Below are positions 24,701-36,469 of a DNA stretch of 64,000 nucleotides, piece by piece. Position numbers and translations under genes: made by a program. The notes below the pieces were generated by a model. That model made no database searches. It saw nothing but the letters and a program-made list of their open reading frames with translations, and had not been told where the DNA came from. Position 1 is the stretch's first letter; each line of letters opens with the position of its first letter. Origin of the DNA: Primula veris (Eukaryota > Streptophyta > Magnoliopsida > Ericales > Primulaceae); contig OY821745.1 in assembly GCA_963682055.1 (NCBI GenBank), forward strand, positions 27,339,342 through 27,403,341, written 5' to 3'.

Positions 24701-27700
24701 GGAAGTGGGAACAACCACAAACCACAACAAGGAAGTACGAATCAATTAGGACGAGTTGGATGCACTCCTAGCCATCTAACAAAGATACCAAGCACTCACA
24801 TCTAAGAACCAACCGTCCGCCTCCAACTTCCCAAGCGAACAACAACAACCTCTAATGATCGACGAGATCATAGACGAAAATCCGTCAGACTCAGAGGAAG
24901 AGAGAGCTATGTCCGCATCAAGACGGAAAAGAAAACATCAGATAGTAGCTCGATAGCTAGACAGTGCAGCACCCATTGCAAACAATAGGCCAAACTCCAG
25001 GACCCATCTACCCACTATGTCGGCCAACTCAAGTTCCCACCGAGGAAGAGTTGCTCGATTCTGAACTAACAACGAAGACATTAGGGAGTTCCACTCCAAA
25101 GATAACCACGTCGAGGAAACAAGAAAGACTCAACAGCGACCGACTTATCCAACGACATTCCAATACGGAATGCCAGTTACCGCCAAATAAATGCTTTTGG
25201 TCGTATTGAATGGAGGCTTTATAATTTTTTTTTATTTCTTTCATGAGCTATTACCAGATAACACTGGTTTTCTCGAATATTTTATAATTCAACAAGGTAC
25301 GGCAGGACCTACATGAGTATAAGGCCTCATATTTGACAAATCAATTTGGTTTTACCAAAGATTTTGATTTGGAACGACAGGTCCAGAATCATTATCACAA
25401 AGGACTCTTTTAGGCAATTAGTTGATGAAATTACGTGATACACGGTTAACCACTATTTTCAGAAAACCAACTTCCCTACAAGTATTGCCTAAAATTTGAT
25501 AATTTAAAGTTTGGTTACATTTGTCAAAGTACTTTGCTCAAAACACTTTAAATTATTTCGAGAAATTTCGTAAACAGGCAAACCATAATCCAAAAGTATG
25601 GTCCAAATGGAAAAATAATAATCCAAATGAAAAACATAATCCAAATGAGCAAAAAAATGGATCAATGATTTTATTAAAATCAATAAAGAAAGTTACCAAA
25701 CTCATTTGAGCCACAAAACCGGGGGTCTCAAGAGTTTTCTTTCAGTTAGCTTTAAGCACATTAGCATCGGATTTTCCACCTTTATAATAGTTTTGAACTA
25801 TTTAAGGGGTAACCGTACATGATCTTTGTATTTATAGCATAGAGTTGGCTCTTTGAGCATTATCTATTGCTTTGGGACAATGAACCATATTGTTCATTTC
25901 AAGAACTGTCTTGGAGCCACATGTCTTCGATTTTGACGATTGTCTAAAACCTCGCTTGGCTAGGCGATTCATCGGGATCGCGTCAGTTCGAGACAAATAA
26001 CACTTATCTCGGTTCTCGATTCGTGGAAAAAAAATATACACGAAGAGTATTAATATCAGGCAAACAATTCGCCATTGACCCAATAGGATTAAAACTACTC
26101 ACCGGGGTAATTTTCTTATCCAATAACAGATGGGTGATAAAGGAACATGGTGAATATAAATTCACGATACTGCTTATGGAATACAATTTCCAAGCTAATA
26201 TTTTGGTGAATGATTGCTCCAATATGTCAATTTCATACATTTGTTCACCATATACGTTATCACGTCTCAAATGTGGCGACGAAATATCATCAACGCCTTA
26301 TCTTTCATCTTGCGAGTAACAACAAACTCGTGTTTTACTCATCAAAGATGGCATCCAAAAAAAATTACTCATCATGTTTTTACACATCAGGATGACTAAC
26401 ATGTGGTGACGGAATAAAATCAACGTCTAAATAGTCATTTCGCAAGTATGCTTTGCGATTTTCTCATCATAGATGGCATCGCACATGTGTTGGGAGTTCT
26501 GGATTAGTTATCATACAAAATGATCGGTTTATATGTTTATGGTTTGCACAAGTACAAACTTTGTTTCGAAACGACAGGTTCGAAAATAGTTTTGCTTTTA
26601 ATGTGAATTGGTTCTCATTGATCGAACGACGGGTCGATACTGAGACACCAATTCGGTGAAACATACATCACATATTAACACACTCGGAAAAATTATTATT
26701 TAGTCAACCCCTTTCGGTAGCTCTACTTGAACACGACCAGGAAAGACGGTGAGGGTGGAGGGCACGAATGCCACTTACAACCCGACCTCATTAGGATATC
26801 GACTTCCGCATGTATCTTTCTTAGACATCGTATCCAAATAAGTGAGCCTAGTTGGGGAAGGTTCATAATTTTTTCAACTTAAATATGAAAATATTTGATT
26901 TCGTAAATTACCATATCATAAACATGACAGTGATTACATATATAGATGTTGCTACTTTTGATATTTTCTAATTATCATCAATCATCACATAATATATCAC
27001 AATTTATACTAGCAAGATCTAATTATTATTATTAACTGCCATATGTGAAGATTTTATTCATGTTAATTACAACATGTAAGCAAGTAATACATTCTTAATT
27101 AACAATTAATTCTATATGGTAATTTTAACATGCAAATGGTTAATACATGTATATAGAGATATGTATATTACCAATAATATCCTACAACAATTTCTACTTT
27201 TTTCTTCGAATTCCATAACTCTAACAATTTCTCTATTATCTTCTTCCAAATTTTTATCTTTTTTCATGAACTTTTGAAGAAGAGAAAAAGTTTCATCTAA
27301 AGCCTCGAATCAATGGTAAACTTTCACATGGGGTTAAATTGAACCAATACTGAAATAGTAAATAAAAGGTAGAATAGCTAGCTAAGAGTTGAGTGTGCAG
27401 AAACTATGTATGACTCTAATCAATGGTTTAAAGGTTTGATCAATTTTCATCTGAAAAACTATCATTGATTACCTTCCATCCTTTTGGAATTCTGAACCCA
27501 TTGTGGGTGAAGTCTGTAATTGCTTCTCTAAAACCACCTTGAACCGGTGGTACAATTCTCATGGCTTCACAAGCTACATTCCATGAGTATTTCATGCCGT
27601 TTAAATCATCAAAATTTAAGAATTCTCCTGGAGCTTTCTTGCTAGCAATTTCCATTTGTTCTATATAAAGTATAAACACACATATAAATAATATAACGCA

Positions 27701-29038
27701 AATTGATTTTGGGCTTCCAGCCATTCAGCACACCACAGTAATTACTAATTACAGAATAAATTCCCTAGTTTCTCCGCTGACGACACTATATAAATTCCCA
27801 ATTAGACCGGAAAAGTTTTTTTTTTAATAAATGTTTGATACTATTGCATTTGCTGTGATTATTGATCTTTATATCATGTTTTAGGGAACTAATTGAGTGT
27901 TTGGTGTAATATAAGTTCTGTTTTAGAAAGCTCGTTTCGTAGTGAAAAAGCTCGATTCAAATCTTAAAAATCTTGCTTTTCCGTTGTTTAGGCAGCTAAA
28001 AGCTTACGTCTTTACACTTTTAACATAGGTATTTGTAAAAATGCTTTAGTTACGTTTTTGCTTTCTAAAACACTTGAGTATAGGTAGGAATTTCGTACCT
28101 CTAAAGACTCTTTCGTATATACTTGGAAATTCTGCAAGGAGCATGACTACAGTTGAACAAAGAGCATTCACTGTATCATGCCCACCTACCAACAAACCCA
28201 AGATGTCATCGACAATACCCCCCTCATTGGTAAAATTTCCATGTACATCACTCGTAAGAAGCATACGTGACAATATATCTTGAGTTGGCGATGCACTCCC
28301 TTCTGCCAGATCGACCTTACGCTGCTTAACAATTGCCATGATCTCCTTTCGGATGGACGTAGCTGCTTTCTTTGCCTGATTTAACGGTGTCCCTGGCAAG
28401 TCAACAGGGATCGAGAAGATACCCTTGAGTATAAGATTGAAAGGGGTAGAAAACTTTGCAACATGAGTTGGATCTTCTATGCTCATAAACACGCGACATG
28501 CGATCGAAAACGTGTAATCTTTTGTCAGAGGAAGAACGAGGACACTGTCGTTGTTTACCCAAGCCGATTGGAAATGTTGTTGTGCAAAAATGTCCATGGT
28601 CCTGATGAAACGCTTAGTTTCTTCCCCTTTTAAAATTTTTCTAAGCCATTTCCTCAAATTAGCAGCCTTTTCATCTGTGGTGCTTTCTTCTGGCATAAGG
28701 AACACTTTTTTGACCGAGCTAGGTAACCATACTTTTACTAGTTTGTTCTCGTTCGAGAACAAGAACTTATTATTACTAGCTCCGCAAAGAACAACAGCAG
28801 ATGAGCCGAAAAGATGTGTTTTGAAACTATTGGAGGAGTATTTGGAAATGCGGTCGAGTATGAACTTTTGAGGATAGCCTTTTGACCCGGTGTACAAAAA
28901 CTCAAGACTCTCTCCAAAAATGGGCCAACCTGAGGAGCCTGGAAGATGGTTCCCTACCTTCTTCTTAAAGAATAGGAAAATTAGAAAGAAGAGAATAAGG
29001 ATTAGGGAGATAGTAGAAAGGGAGGCGTAGAGCTCCAT
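18797..29038 (-). CDS. CYP716: CYP716-family cytochrome P450, three exons
   Basis: Exons on the minus strand are 29038-28099, 27660-27473 and 19099-18797. Splice sites are GAG|GTACGA...TATAG|AA (phase 1, making a Glu codon) and AAG|GTAATC...GACAG|ATG (phase 0). The spliced frame is open for 476 codons, normal for CYP716 (about 480). Residues 8-24 form the ER anchor, followed by [17 protein letters not shown]. The I-helix oxygen-binding GGHDT is at about 285-289, the ExxR pair (EAMR) at 345-348, FDPSRFEG at 397-404, and the heme loop [11 protein letters not shown] has Cys422. [16 protein letters not shown] and IPKGWK are CYP716 hallmarks. Family members oxidise triterpene scaffolds such as amyrins and lupeol (often at C-28) using NADPH-P450 reductase on the ER. 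The exact substrate cannot be read here. Intron 2 is about 8.4 kb and filled with transposons, yet no stop, frameshift or lost motif is seen, so the gene may still work. The OSC at 56723 is the likely pathway partner. Confidence 0.92.
19439..19681 (-). mobile_element. Possible copia fragment (LTR edge and primer site)
   Basis: Read on the minus strand, AATTGGTATCACAGAAC at about 19563-19579 resembles a copia primer-binding site (TGGTATCAGAG), with LTR-like sequence on its upstream side. Boundaries are unclear and the fragment abuts the left LTR of the next copia element. Tentative. Confidence 0.25.
19820..20125 (+). mobile_element. Non-autonomous Helitron, copy 2
   Basis: It begins TCTATTATAATAAG and ends with a perfect-stem hairpin CACGC-AAT-GCGTG, then GGGCACGATTACTAG, followed by T. 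The 5' TC, 3' hairpin and CTAG terminus are canonical Helitron ends. It is about 306 bp and non-coding. It sits inside the copia LTR; removing it joins ...TTCATATCAT to TGTATATATATGG and gives a plausible 208-bp LTR. Confidence 0.65.
20197..20208 (+). other. Copia primer-binding site
   Basis: TGGTACCAGAGC matches the plant copia primer site complementary to initiator-Met tRNA (usual form TGGTATCAGAGC) with one change. It marks the 3' edge of the 5' LTR. Confidence 0.75.
24050..25209 (+). mobile_element. Truncated Gypsy element: 5' LTR and gag start
   Basis: A 543-bp LTR (24050-24592) has TGATA/TATCA ends and a TATAAATA box at 24295. It is followed by TGGCGCCGTCTCTACGA, a Gypsy-type primer site. 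From 24669 a gag-like frame reads MVTNTE, then stop, and continues in pieces with charged sequence ([38 protein letters not shown]) to about 25200. The rest of gag, all of pol and the 3' LTR are absent. It interrupts the copia reverse transcriptase at 24049, so it arrived later. Confidence 0.65.
25210..27472. other. Remainder of CYP716 intron 2
   Basis: No gene is recognised. The stretch holds a degenerate direct repeat: the block GTGGCGACGAAATATCATCAACG...CATCAAAGATGGCATC (about 26270-26352) recurs as GTGGTGACGGAATAAAATCAACG...CATCATAGATGGCATC (about 26403-26479). A 98-codon open frame at 26023 overlaps it but shows no known motif. The intron ends at the GT donor at 27472-27471 (minus strand). 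Confidence 0.45.
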
Positions 29039-29609
29039 ATCTTTTTTCTAGTTTTCTTTTCATGAAGAGAAGCTTGGGAATGAGCATATTAATATTACCC
29101 ACAATTAAAATAAAAAAAGGTAATTTAATTCAGTGGAATTTATTTATTTATTTGATAAAAAGGCTCAAATGTTAGTGAAAGAAATAGTATTCTACGAGAC
29201 AAAGACCCACATAGTTGCCGGAAAATACACATGTCTGATACAAAGAAAGTATATAGATTACAACCTTCGTAGGAACGACAATATTGATAAGAGCACTATA
29301 GCTGCATTTTGAGGAAAACTTACTAATTAAAGCTATGATTATAAAACAAAAAAGATTAAGGAAAATGAGCTCAAAACTTTTCTTTCTCCTTATACCCACT
29401 AAACTTATCACTTCATTTAAATAGATCAATGTGATTAAAAGTGAGTATTTTTGAGAACCAAAATCGCAAAGTCTTAAAACTTTACCAAAACCTCGAAAAA
29501 TAAAAATATTTATTTATTTAATTGTCACTTCCAAAATTATATAGTTAAAATAAGTGTACTAAAAAACACCCTATATATTGAGTTTTTCCCAATATAAACC
29601 GAAGCGGTT
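29039..29609 (-). promoter_or_regulatory. CYP716 upstream region
   Basis: This 570-bp spacer lies 5' of the CYP716 start codon (ATG at 29038, context AAAAAAGATATGG). A minus-strand AAATAAATAAATAAATTCC at about 29139-29155 is the only TATA-like candidate and would give a leader of roughly 70-90 nt. No other element could be assigned. The tandem repeat block starts immediately beyond. Confidence 0.3.
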
Positions 29610-29824
29610 TTTTTATACGCTATTTCGCTACATTTTGGAAAAGTGCAAATAGTCCGCGTTTTGTGTAATTAAGCTTAAAAAGAACGTCTCCGGAATTGAT
29701 ATTGATATTGTAATTTAATTTAATTTTATATTTGCTGTTCCCTACTTTTTGTGCTTTTCACCTTAAATTATTTAAGTTTTACGTACCTAAAAAAAAAATT
29801 TCTCTTTAGGAGAAGGAATTAATT

Positions 29825-29937
29825 GGAGGCCGGTAACACTTTAAGAGAATTATTAAGTTTTAATACTACTTCTATTTTTTATTAGTATAAGTTATCTTTT
29901 TTAAAAATTTTAATTTGTTTTTGTTACCGGCCACCCT
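29825..29937. mobile_element. Short foldback MITE (GGCCGGTAACA arms), copy 1
   Basis: GGAGGCCGGTAACA at the left and TGTTACCGGCCACCC at the right are inverted. About 113 bp, non-coding. Copies at 32113-32226 and 35488-35602 exist because the host unit is triplicated. Confidence 0.55.
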
Positions 29938-30157
29938 AAATATAAAAGAGTTTTAAATTCTGTTTTTACTCATTTAACTCATTACACGTTCTCTCTCTAT
30001 AAATTATATCTCCAATTACTCCGAGGAAAAACCATGTCACTATCGCCGTTGGAGCTCCACCTCCACCATCGGAGCTCCGTCTCACCTGCCTAATATGTAT
30101 TTCTCTCTCCTCACCGCTCTCTGTGTCTCCTCAGTCCTCTCTCCCTCTCTATTATAT

Positions 30158-30166
30158 ATATATATA

Positions 30167-30230
<64 letters not shown>
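30158..30230. repeat. TA/CATA microsatellite
   Basis: About 70 bp of TA repeats with CATA interruptions. In copy 2 a solo LTR inserted within this array, and copy 3 has a shorter TA then CA array at 35838-35872. Confidence 0.85.
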
Positions 30231-30234
<4 letters not shown>

Positions 30235-32112
30235 CGTAAATATAGATATGTATAGATGAAGGAAACCTTCGATCTCGTCTCCGCCATCGCAGAAACCTTA
30301 CCTCCATCATCTCATTCGATGGTGGCATCTGGCGGCTAGGGTTCCGACCTAGTTGCTGATTAAAACATGGATCTATTTTTGTAAATTGAATTATTTTGAT
30401 AACTACATATTCGGACCATTTATCTTTATATAGCGGAGCGTTCAAGAGACACTTTTATAAACACTTTTGTAGACACTTTTATGCAAAAACGCTCTAATTA
30501 AGATTTGATTAATATAAATCTCCACGGTTTTACGACGGAAAGATGAATATATGTTTTTTTTTTCAAGATGTATAATTGTATGTATTGAAATTTTAAATTT
30601 TACCTTAATTTTAACTTAATTGCACAAAAACTAGCTCGCAAACTCATATATCGTGAAATGATGTGAGTCAATTTTCTCAAAAAATAGATAAACCCTGTCA
30701 ACCCCTAATCCTGCCAAAAAATAGAGGCAATCAAACTTTGACTTTCAATAATAGTTTTTATGTACAAAATAATTTTTGAGTATTGCTATAGCCATTTAAA
30801 AAGCTTAACAAAAAATTTTATCCGCTGACGTGGCAGACTAGGTGGACCAATTATGGATTAAATGAAAATATGATTTCAATATCGAAACAAAAATAATTAC
30901 TACATTTAACCTGCTACTTCAGCATGTAAGGTTTTTGGATAAGGTTTTAGGTGGTTATATCATTTCTCATAATTTTTTAGGGACAAATAACTAATTGTCT
31001 CCAAATTTAATATTAGACACCAAATTCATTTAGAAAAAGTGTTGCCAAATAGATTCATATACCAATCTAAAATAACAACTAAATTCTGTGACAAAATAAA
31101 ATTGAAGACAAATTTTGGTTGTGGGCTTATGTTGGTATGTGATTGTTTTTGAAGATTTATTTATTAATTAATTTTGGTCACTAAAAATTAGATTTGGATA
31201 CAAAAAATATTATTAAATTTTAATTGTCTCTAAATCCAATTCTTCTTGTAGCAAGAGTTTCTGTTGAATTTTAATTGTTTCTAAATCCAAAAAATATTCT
31301 TCTCTTCCGTTTCGGATGATGTGTTCATGTGGTGCTTTAGCCGCTCTTTGATTATTATGAACAGTGTATCAAAATTTATTTTATTAGATATATTTATATT
31401 TTTTAAAATGGTTTGTCTGTCCATTTAACCATTTAAAAAGTAGTAGTAACAAAAAATCTTGTTCTCTGCTTTTTGTGCTTTCACCTTTAATTATTTTAAA
31501 TAACTTTTGCCTAAGTAAACCTAATTTTTCGTTTTGAGGAGAGGAGAGAATAAAAGGACCACTTAGAGATATAAAGAGGGAGCACGAGGGTTTGGCAGGG
31601 TTAACCTGATTTTTTAGGAAATTGTCAAAATTGATTTACATCATTACATGCATGAGTTTGGCAGGGTTAGCCATATAGGGCAGGGTGAAGAAATATAAAC
31701 GCGAAGAACCGTCCATGTTACGTTACGTGAACGTCCGTCGTACATTAATGGGCACAAAATTAAGCTCGCAAACTCATAGATCCATCGTACATTAATGGGC
31801 ACAAAATTAAGCTCGCAAACTCATAGATCGTGTAATGATGTGAGTCAAATTTCTCAAAAAACAGGTAAATCGTGCCAACCCCTAATGCTCCCTTTTTATA
31901 CACTATTTCGCTATATTTTGGAAAAGTGCAAATAGTCGGCTTTTTGTGTAATTAAGCTTAAAAAGAACGTCTCCGGAATTGATATTGATATTGATATTGT
32001 AATTTAATTTAATTTTATATTTGTTGTTCCCTACTTTTTGTGCTTTTCACCTTAAATTATTTATGTTTTACGTACCTAAACAAAAAATGTCTCTTTAGGA
32101 GAAGGAATTAAT

Positions 32113-32226
32113 TGGAGGCCGGTAACACTTTAAGAGAATTATTAAGTTTTAATACTACTTCTATTTTTTATTAGTATAAGTTATCTTTTTAAAAAAATTT
32201 AATTTGATTTTGTTACCGGCCACCCT
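32113..32226. mobile_element. Short foldback MITE (GGCCGGTAACA arms), copy 2
   Basis: Same element and same position within the unit as in copies 1 and 3. Confidence 0.55.
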
Positions 32227-32452
32227 AAATATAAAAGAGTTTTAAATTCTGTTTTTACTCATTTAACTCATTACACGCTCTCTCTCTATAAATTATATCT
32301 CCAATTACTCCGAGGAAAAACCATGTCACTATCGCTGTCGGAGCTCCACCTCCACCATTGTAGCTCCGTCTGACCTGCCTAATATGTATTTCTCTCTCCT
32401 CACCGCTCTTGGTGTCTCCTCAATCCTCTCTCCCTCTCTATTATATATATAT

Positions 32453-33668
32453 TGAAATTCTTATCCGCTGTTCTAGTTGCAGTTTTGCAGTTAGGTTCTA
32501 AGTGAGGTTGCAACCACAGTTGGAACCCAGTGTATTAATGGACCGAACTGTAAAGATTTAAATGTACTTGAATTAAATCACACGCACATTTAACAACGGA
32601 GTTCACCTAACTAGGCTACGTCTTCGGGGCACTTACCCAGATTATGATATTATAAAAAGCTTACAATATAGGACTCAAGTCTTAACGAAAAACACTTAGA
32701 CTCCCTCTAGGTTTTTCTGCCTATCTCTATATTGCTCCTACTCTATAACTATCACTTATAAATCAATGGCATCCCACCATTGTTTTCTTTTTAAAGCTCA
32801 CGTGTATTCTCTCAAGAATGGGTTCTTTATAATTTTGAACACATACCATTTACAAGCTAAGTCATCAACTATATAAGTAAAAACAATCTTCTATCTTGAA
32901 GGTCTTTTGGGATTGCTTTTGACTTTAATGATTGGCTTCAGTCTTTCCATGTATTACGTGATTATTCAGTGTGGATTGACTTCAATCATGATTGGTTGAT
33001 ACCTGTTTAATAAGAAGCTTGATTGTAGGAGTTAGTATTTTCCTATAACAAGGAAACATATTAAAAGACCATATCTTGGAAAGATAATATCTTTTAAATA
33101 TTCATGTAAGACATTAACTCCTAATTTCATTCAATCTTAAACATATCATACTAAGTTTGATAAGAAACAAAGATTGAAATATGTGATAAAGATTTGTATA
33201 AGAATAGAGATAAAGATTTATTAATGTAAAGGAAACATAACTAATCTCTTTATATCTTTTAGGAAATCTTTCCTTACCACTTTGATATTCTCAATAAACG
33301 CATTTTAAACCTTTAGAATTATATGAGAATATATCCTGCATAACTTTAAATAAATAATTATCATTAAAGAATAGTTACGCAGAATTACAGAACAAGACAG
33401 AATCCTGCTAAACAGCAGGTTGGAACTGAGGTTGCAACTGAGGTTGCAACATTACTTGAAACCTCCAACGCTGTCTAAGCAGGTTGTTACTGTGGTTGCA
33501 ACTGAGGTTGCAATATTACTTGAAACCTGTTAACAAAGGTTGCAACTTAGGTTGCAACATTGCTTGAAACCTAACAATTCTGTCTTAGTTCATAATAAAC
33601 AGATAGGATTATTTAGTGAAAACCAATAGACAATTAATAATATTTAGACCAGAAATCTGGTCCTAACA
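32453..33668 (-). mobile_element. Copia-type solo LTR in repeat copy 2
   Basis: On the plus strand it begins TGAAATTC and ends CCTAACA, so on its own strand it reads TGTTAGG...TTTCA, a copia-type LTR. TATAT flanks both ends (32448-32452 and 33669-33673), and copies 1 and 3 of the unit show the empty TA-array site. A near-identical LTR sits at 49476-50747. Its interior near 33410-33575 holds tandem GGTTGCAACTGAGGTTGCAA-type repeats. No primer site or polypurine tract adjoins it, so it is solo. Confidence 0.8.
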
Positions 33669-35261
33669 TATATACACACATAAATATAGATATGTATAGA
33701 TGAAGGAAACCTTCGATCTCGTCTCCGCCATCGCAGAAACCTTACCTCCATCATCTCATTCGATGGTGGCTTCTGGCGGCTAGGGTTTCGACCTAGTTGC
33801 TGATTAAAACATGGATCTGTTTTTGTAAATTGAATTATTTTGATAACAACATATTCGGACCATTTATCTTTATGTAGGGGATCGTTCAAGGGATACTTTT
33901 ATAAAACTTTTGTAGACACTTTTATGCAAAAACGCTCCAAATTAATATTTAATTAATGCAAATCTCTACGATTTCACGACGGAAAGACAAATATGCATTT
34001 TTTTTCCGAGATGTATAATTGTATATATTGAACTTAATTTTACCTTAATTGCACAAAAACTAGCTCGCAAACTCATATATCTTGTAATGATGTGAGTCAA
34101 TTTTCTCAAAAAATAGATAAATCCTCCCAACCCCTAATCCTACCAAAACATAGAGGCAATCAAACTTTGCCTTTCAATAATAGTTTTGATGTACAAAATA
34201 ATTTTTGAGTATTGCTATAGACATCTAAAAACCTTAAAAAAAAACTTTACCCGCTGACGTGGCAGACTAGATAGACCAATTATGGATTAAATAAAAATAT
34301 GATTTCAATATCGAAACAAAAATAATTGCTACATTTAACCTGCCACATCAGCGGGTAAGGTTTTTGGATAAGGTTTTAGGTGCCTATATCATTTCTCATA
34401 ATTTTTTAGGGACAAATAACTAATTGTCTCCAAATTTAATATTAGAGACCAAATTCATTTAGAAAAAGTGTTGCCAAATAGATTCATATACCAATCTAAA
34501 ATAACAACTAAATTCTGTGACAAAATAAAATTGAAGACAAGTTTTAGTTGTGAGCTTTTGTTGGTATGTGATTGTTTTTGAAGATTTATTTATTAATTTT
34601 GATCACTAAAAACTAGATTTGGATACAAAAAATATTATTAATTTTAATTGTCTCTAAATCCAATTCTTCTTGTAGCAAGAGTCTCTGTTGAATTTTAATT
34701 GTCTCCAAATCCAAATAATATTCTTCTCTTCCGTTTCGGATGATGTGTTCATGTGGTGCTTTAGCCGCTTTTCGATTATTATGAACATTGTATCAAAAAT
34801 TTATTTTATAAGATATATTTATATTTTTTAAAATGGTTTGTCTGTCCATTTAAAAAGTAGTAGTAACAAAAAATCTTGTTCCCTGCTTTTTGTGCTGTCA
34901 CCTTTAATTATTTTAAATAATTTTGCCTAAGTAAACCTAATTTTTCGTTTTGAGGAGAGGTGAGAATAAAAGGACCACTTAGAGATATAAAGAGGGAGCA
35001 CGAGGGTTTGGGAGGGTTAACCTGATTTTTTAGGAAATTGTCAAAATTGATTTACATCATTACATGCATGAGTTTGGCAGGGTTAGCCATATAGGGCAGG
35101 GTGAAGAAATATAAACGAGAAGAACCCTCCATGTTACGTTACGTGAACGTCCGTCGTACATTAATGGGCACAAAATTTAGCTCGCAAACTCATAGATCGT
35201 GTAATGATGTGAGTCAAATTTCTCAAAAAACAGGTAAATCATGCCAACCCCTAATGCTCCC

Positions 35262-35836
35262 TTTTTATACGCTATTTCGCTATATTTTGGAAAAGTGTAA
35301 ATAGTCCGCTTTTAGTGTAATTAAGCTTAAAAAGAACGTCTCCGCAATTGATATTGATATTGATATTGATATTGTAATTTAATTTTATTTTATTTTTGTT
35401 GTTCACTACTTTTTGTGCTTTTCACCTTAAATTATTTAAGTTTTACGTACCTAAACAAAAAATTTCTCTTTAGGAGAAGGAATTAATTGGAGGCCGGTAA
35501 CACTTTAAGAGAATTATTAAGTTTTAATACTACTTGTATTTTATATTAGTGTAAGTTATCTTTTAAAAAAAATTTAATTTGATTTTGTTACCGGCCACCC
35601 TAAATATAAAAGAGTTTTAAATTCTGTTTTTACTCATTTAACTCATTACACGCTCTCTCTATATAAATTATATCTCCAATTACTCCGAGAAAAAACCATG
35701 TCACTATCGCCGTCGGAGCTCATCCTCCACCATCGAAGCTCATCCTCCACCATCGAAGCTCCGTCTCACCTGCCTAATATGTAGTTCTCTCTCCTCACCA
35801 CTCTCTGTGTCTCCTCAGTCCTCTCTCCCTCTCTAT

Positions 35837-35872
<36 letters not shown>

Positions 35873-36000
35873 TAAATATAGATATGTATAGATGAAGGAA
35901 ACCTTTGATGTCGTCTCCGCCATCGCAGAAACCTTACCTCCATCATCTCATTCGATGGTGGCTTCTGGCGGCTAGGGTTTTGACCTAGTTGTTGATTAAA
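35262..36000 (+). repeat. Tandem triplicated unit, copy 3 (truncated)
   Basis: Matches copies 1 and 2 from TTTTTATACGC to GACCTAGTTGTTGATTAAAAC, then stops about 30 bp before a Helitron (36033-36299). It has an extra GATATT repeat and a duplicated CATCCTCCACCATCGAAGCT block after the ATG at 35698. The 27-codon frame is at 35892-35975. Confidence 0.7.
35488..35602. mobile_element. Short foldback MITE (GGCCGGTAACA arms), copy 3
   Basis: Third copy of the foldback, in the truncated unit. Confidence 0.55.
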
Positions 36001-36032
36001 ACTAAAAACTAAAATATTATTTATACTAATCA

Positions 36033-36299
36033 TACTGTTAATGTAGTCAAATTCAAGAAAAGTTAAACTTGCCAAATTTTATCCAATTTTTTTAAAAGTA
36101 CCCTCACTGTATTTTAATAATTAACAATGTATATAATCTAATTAATTAACAATTTATTCTCATTATATTTTCCTAATTACGGATGCAGCCTAACTAAAAT
36201 AAATGATACAAAATCTGAATATTATGTTCAAAATAAAATATATTACGATATTTATGTCATTACGCGTCTCACACACAACACATGAGTAACTATTACTAG
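36033..36299 (+). mobile_element. Non-autonomous Helitron, copy 3
   Basis: Shares with copies 1 and 2 the order gTCAA..., TTTTTTTAAAAGTACCCT, AATTAAC, and a 3' CGCGTCTCACACAC...ATTACTAG end followed by T. The terminal hairpin is degenerate. Non-coding. It begins close to the point where tandem unit 3 is cut off. Confidence 0.5.
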
Positions 36300-36469
36300 T
36301 ATTTTAATGTGTAGACAGAATTCTTTATAAAAAGTGTTGTGGAAGAGTTGCAAATATAGCAATGTTTTGCTTATATGTTAGTTAAAAAGATATATTTGTA
36401 TAGGAGAGCTATATCAACTGATGTGAATGCTCTAAGTAGACTTACTTAGCAATGGAAGTTAGACAAATT

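Larger units (their letters stand above)
29610..31892 (+). repeat. Tandem triplicated unit, copy 1
   Basis: Starts TTTTTATACGCTATTTCGCTA and ends CAACCCCTAATGCTCCC, where copy 2 begins with the same TTTTTATAC sequence. In order it holds a GATATT microrepeat, a GGCCGGTAACA foldback, a CTATAAATTATATC box 30 nt before ACCATGTCACTATCG, a CT-rich leader, a TA microsatellite, a 27-codon open frame at 30256-30339, and a non-coding AT-rich tail with GACAAATAACTAATTGTCTC-type inverted motifs. An extra 50-bp duplication (CGTACATTAATGGGCAC...) lies at about 31738-31828. It contains no recognised transposon gene. Confidence 0.75.
31893..35261 (+). repeat. Tandem triplicated unit, copy 2 (split by solo LTR)
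   Basis: Collinear with copy 1 over its full length once the 1,216-bp LTR insertion at 32453-33668 and its 5-bp duplication are removed, leaving about 2.15 kb. It keeps the foldback (32113-32226), the TATA-like box and ATG, and the 27-codon open frame (33700-33783). By eye the copies are more than 90 percent alike. Confidence 0.75.

Noticed and set aside
26023..26319. 98-codon plus-strand frame in CYP716 intron 2
   Set aside because: No motif, antisense to the host gene, and overlapping a degenerate direct repeat with alternative frames equally open.
30152..36075. Minus-strand frames with YIYIYI tails in all three tandem units
   Set aside because: The tails are the TA microsatellite and the rest is antisense to the better-conserved plus-strand segment.
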